Origin: Bacillota bacterium
Lineage (GTDB): Bacteria > Bacillota > Negativicutes > Sporomusales > UBA7701
NCBI GenBank assembly: GCA_023415075.1
Contig: JAEZLU010000131.1
Span: 1 to 8,126, forward strand
Direction of reading: 5' to 3'
DNA: 8,126 nt
A program made the translations under genes and the position numbers. The notes beneath the pieces were generated by a model that was not told the origin of the DNA, did not search any database, and was given only the letters and a program-made list of their open reading frames with translations. The first letter of the stretch is position 1. Each line of letters starts with the position of its first letter. This document shows, one piece after another, positions 7,084 to 8,126 of this stretch.

Positions 7084-7203
7084 GGCTGGTGATAAACATC
7101 GCCTAGCTTCGTTGCTCCTCAGACAGCTTGCTTGCGTACGTCGCATGTACGCGGCGCGGCGCGCTCTTCCGGTGCGCCTAGCTATGCTTGCTTTTGACCA
7201 CCC
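7084..7203. repeat. Structured non-coding block with direct and inverted repeats; candidate dispersed intergenic element
   Basis: This roughly 120-bp block between the serC stop and the terminator has no plausible gene. It contains the direct repeats CGCCTAGCT (7100-7108 and 7175-7183) and GCTTGCTT (7126-7133 and 7186-7193), an inverted pair GCGTAC/GTACGC (7134-7139 and 7147-7152) around a 7-nt loop, and a further GGCGC/GCGCC pair (7158-7162 and 7174-7178). Its ends are imperfect inverted repeats: 9 of 12 bases match between 7084-7095 and the reverse complement of 7192-7203. The layout is like a small non-autonomous mobile element or a REP-like unit. A second copy is not present in the window, so its repetitive nature is unproven. 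Confidence 0.35.
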
Positions 7204-7220
7204 TGGATTCCAACAATAAT

Positions 7221-7254
7221 AAACCCCGCCTGAATTTTGCTCAGGCGGGGTTTT
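7221..7254. terminator. Rho-independent terminator between convergent genes
   Basis: AAACCCCGCCTGA (7221-7233) and TCAGGCGGGGTTT (7241-7253) form a perfect 13-bp stem around a 7-nt loop, ATTTTGC. Rightward transcripts from serC get a TTTT tail followed by pyrimidines. Leftward transcripts from the aminotransferase gene get TTTATTATT. It is therefore probably bidirectional, though stronger for serC. It lies about 140 nt after the serC stop and 15 nt beyond the stop of the opposing gene. Confidence 0.92.
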
Positions 7255-7269
7255 CCTCTCTCTTTGCCG

Positions 7270-8126
7270 TCAGATAAGCGGTGCCATTGACCGGGCCGGC
7301 TTGCCGGCGGCCGTCCGGCGGCTTTTCTCCACCACCGACAGGGCCCGTGCCAGCCGGCGGACGCCCTCCTGGAGGCCGTCGGCGTCGTTGGTGGCGAAGC
7401 ACAGGCGGAAATCGCGCAGGCCATCGCCATCAGGATAAAAAGCGTCGCCGGGAACAAAATTTACCCCCTGTCGGCCAGCCTCGGTCAGCAGTTCGCGGCA
7501 GTCGATGCGCTGGTCGGCCAGGCGGCACCAGAAATAAAAGCCGCCACCGGGAACGAGATAACTCAACCGATCGCCCAACTGGCGCTTCAGAGCCTGGGCC
7601 ATGGCGTCGCGCCTGCGCCGGTAGGCGCCCCGAATATGTTCAAGATGCTCGGCGAACAGGCCGCCGGCCATAAACCGCCACAGCAGCCACTGAGCCAGGT
7701 TGTTGCTGTGGAGGTCGATATACTGCTTCTCCAGCGACAGCCGGTGGATGATTGCCTCCGGGCCCGCCACCCAGCCGATCCGCAGGCCGGGGATAACAAT
7801 CTTCGAAAAAGTGCCCAGATAGATAACCCGGCCATGCTCGTCAAGAGCCTTCAGGCTGGGCGGCGGCTCCTGATCGTAGTACAGCTCGCCGTAAGGGTCG
7901 TCCTCGATTACCGCCAGCCGGTGGCGGGCCGCCAGCGCCAGCAGGGCCTGCCTTTCGGCCAGCGGCATTATCCGGCCGCAAGGGTTCTGGAAAGTCGGTA
8001 GCAGGTACAATAGCTTCGGCCGGTAGCGGACAAGGTAATCCTCCAGCAGGTCGAGCGGCAGCGGCCCGCCGGCCGGCAGCGTCAGCAGGCGCGCGCCCGC
8101 CGCTTGAAAGAGCTGCAGGGCTCCCA
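7270..8126 (-). CDS. PLP-dependent class I/II aminotransferase or MocR-type regulator, N-terminus cut off
   Basis: The C-terminal 284 codons are visible and the reading frame stays open to the window edge; an apparent TTG start at 8010 is internal. The visible part is the large domain and C-terminal domain of a fold-type I aminotransferase. It shows LPTFQNPCG (PLP/substrate asparagine), then IEDDPYGEL, whose DxxY arrangement holds the pyridine ring, then GTFSKIVIPGLRIGW, whose lysine (codon 7801-7803) forms the Schiff base, and finally DFRLCFA with the probable carboxylate-binding arginine. The LLPTFQNP and EDDPYGEL wording is typical both of MocR/PdxR regulators (GntR-type DNA-binding domain fused to an aminotransferase) and of LysN-like 2-aminoadipate aminotransferases. 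The deciding N-terminal region is missing. It converges on serC and shares its terminator. The reaction or ligand cannot be stated. Confidence 0.85.
   Translation of the reverse strand, partial: GALQLFQAAGARLLTLPAGGPLPLDLLEDYLVRYRPKLLYLLPTFQNPCGRIMPLAERQALLALAARHRLAVIEDDPYGELYYDQEPPPSLKALDEHGRVIYLGTFSKIVIPGLRIGWVAGPEAIIHRLSLEKQYIDLHSNNLAQWLLWRFMAGGLFAEHLEHIRGAYRRRRDAMAQALKRQLGDRLSYLVPGGGFYFWCRLADQRIDCRELLTEAGRQGVNFVPGDAFYPDGDGLRDFRLCFATNDADGLQEGVRRLARALSVVEKSRRTAAGKPARSMAPLI

Noticed and set aside
7182..7457. Minus-strand ORF of 91 codons spanning the terminator and the end of the aminotransferase gene
   Set aside because: It runs through the terminator hairpin and overlaps the real gene in another frame; no family resemblance is seen.
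8008..8010. TTG at 8010 as the start of the aminotransferase
   Set aside because: The frame continues upstream to the window edge with typical aminotransferase sequence (AAGARLL, RYRPKLLYLLP), so the TTG is an internal leucine.

Overview
This is a GC-rich bacterial window with AT-richer promoter regions, clear Shine-Dalgarno sites, a near-consensus sigma-A promoter and a classic hairpin-plus-T-tract terminator. Together with a membrane-bound group 4 [NiFe] hydrogenase operon, this suggests an anaerobic Firmicute. A high-GC relative of the Sporomusaceae/Negativicutes is my best guess, but it is inferred from gene content and style and not proven here.

Left part (1-5738, minus strand): five tightly packed genes read leftwards as hyfB, hyfC, hyfE, hyfF and hyfG, with hyfG cut by the window edge. 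They encode two antiporter-like proton-channel subunits (HyfB, HyfF), a NuoH-like membrane anchor (HyfC), a NuoK-like connector (HyfE) and the NuoC/NuoD-type catalytic large subunit (HyfG). Gaps are about 1 to 10 nt, and several ribosome-binding sites lie inside the preceding gene, so the genes are almost certainly one translationally coupled operon. The large subunit keeps the first CxxC nickel-ligand motif, which argues for a working hydrogenase over a complex I-type dehydrogenase. The small iron-sulfur subunit, any ferredoxin-like subunits and the maturation genes should lie beyond position 1. Compared with E. coli hydrogenase-4, hyfA is not upstream of hyfB and hyfD is missing between hyfC and hyfE.

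Middle (5739-5990): a 252-bp AT-richer divergent intergenic region holds the hyf leader and a strong rightward promoter for serC with a palindrome over its -10 box. serC (5991-7082, plus strand) encodes a complete phosphoserine aminotransferase of serine biosynthesis.

Right part: 7083-7269 holds an unusual non-coding block with internal direct and inverted repeats (about 7084-7203), then a strong terminator (7221-7254) placed to serve both convergent genes. The final gene (7270-8126, minus strand) is the C-terminal part of a fold-type I PLP aminotransferase, probably from a MocR/PdxR-type regulator or a stand-alone LysN-like aminotransferase. Its N-terminus is outside the window.

The hyf operon couples hydrogen metabolism to ion translocation. 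The serC and aminotransferase genes are separate transcription units of amino-acid or PLP metabolism. I see no CRISPR, tRNA, rRNA, prophage or transposase gene.
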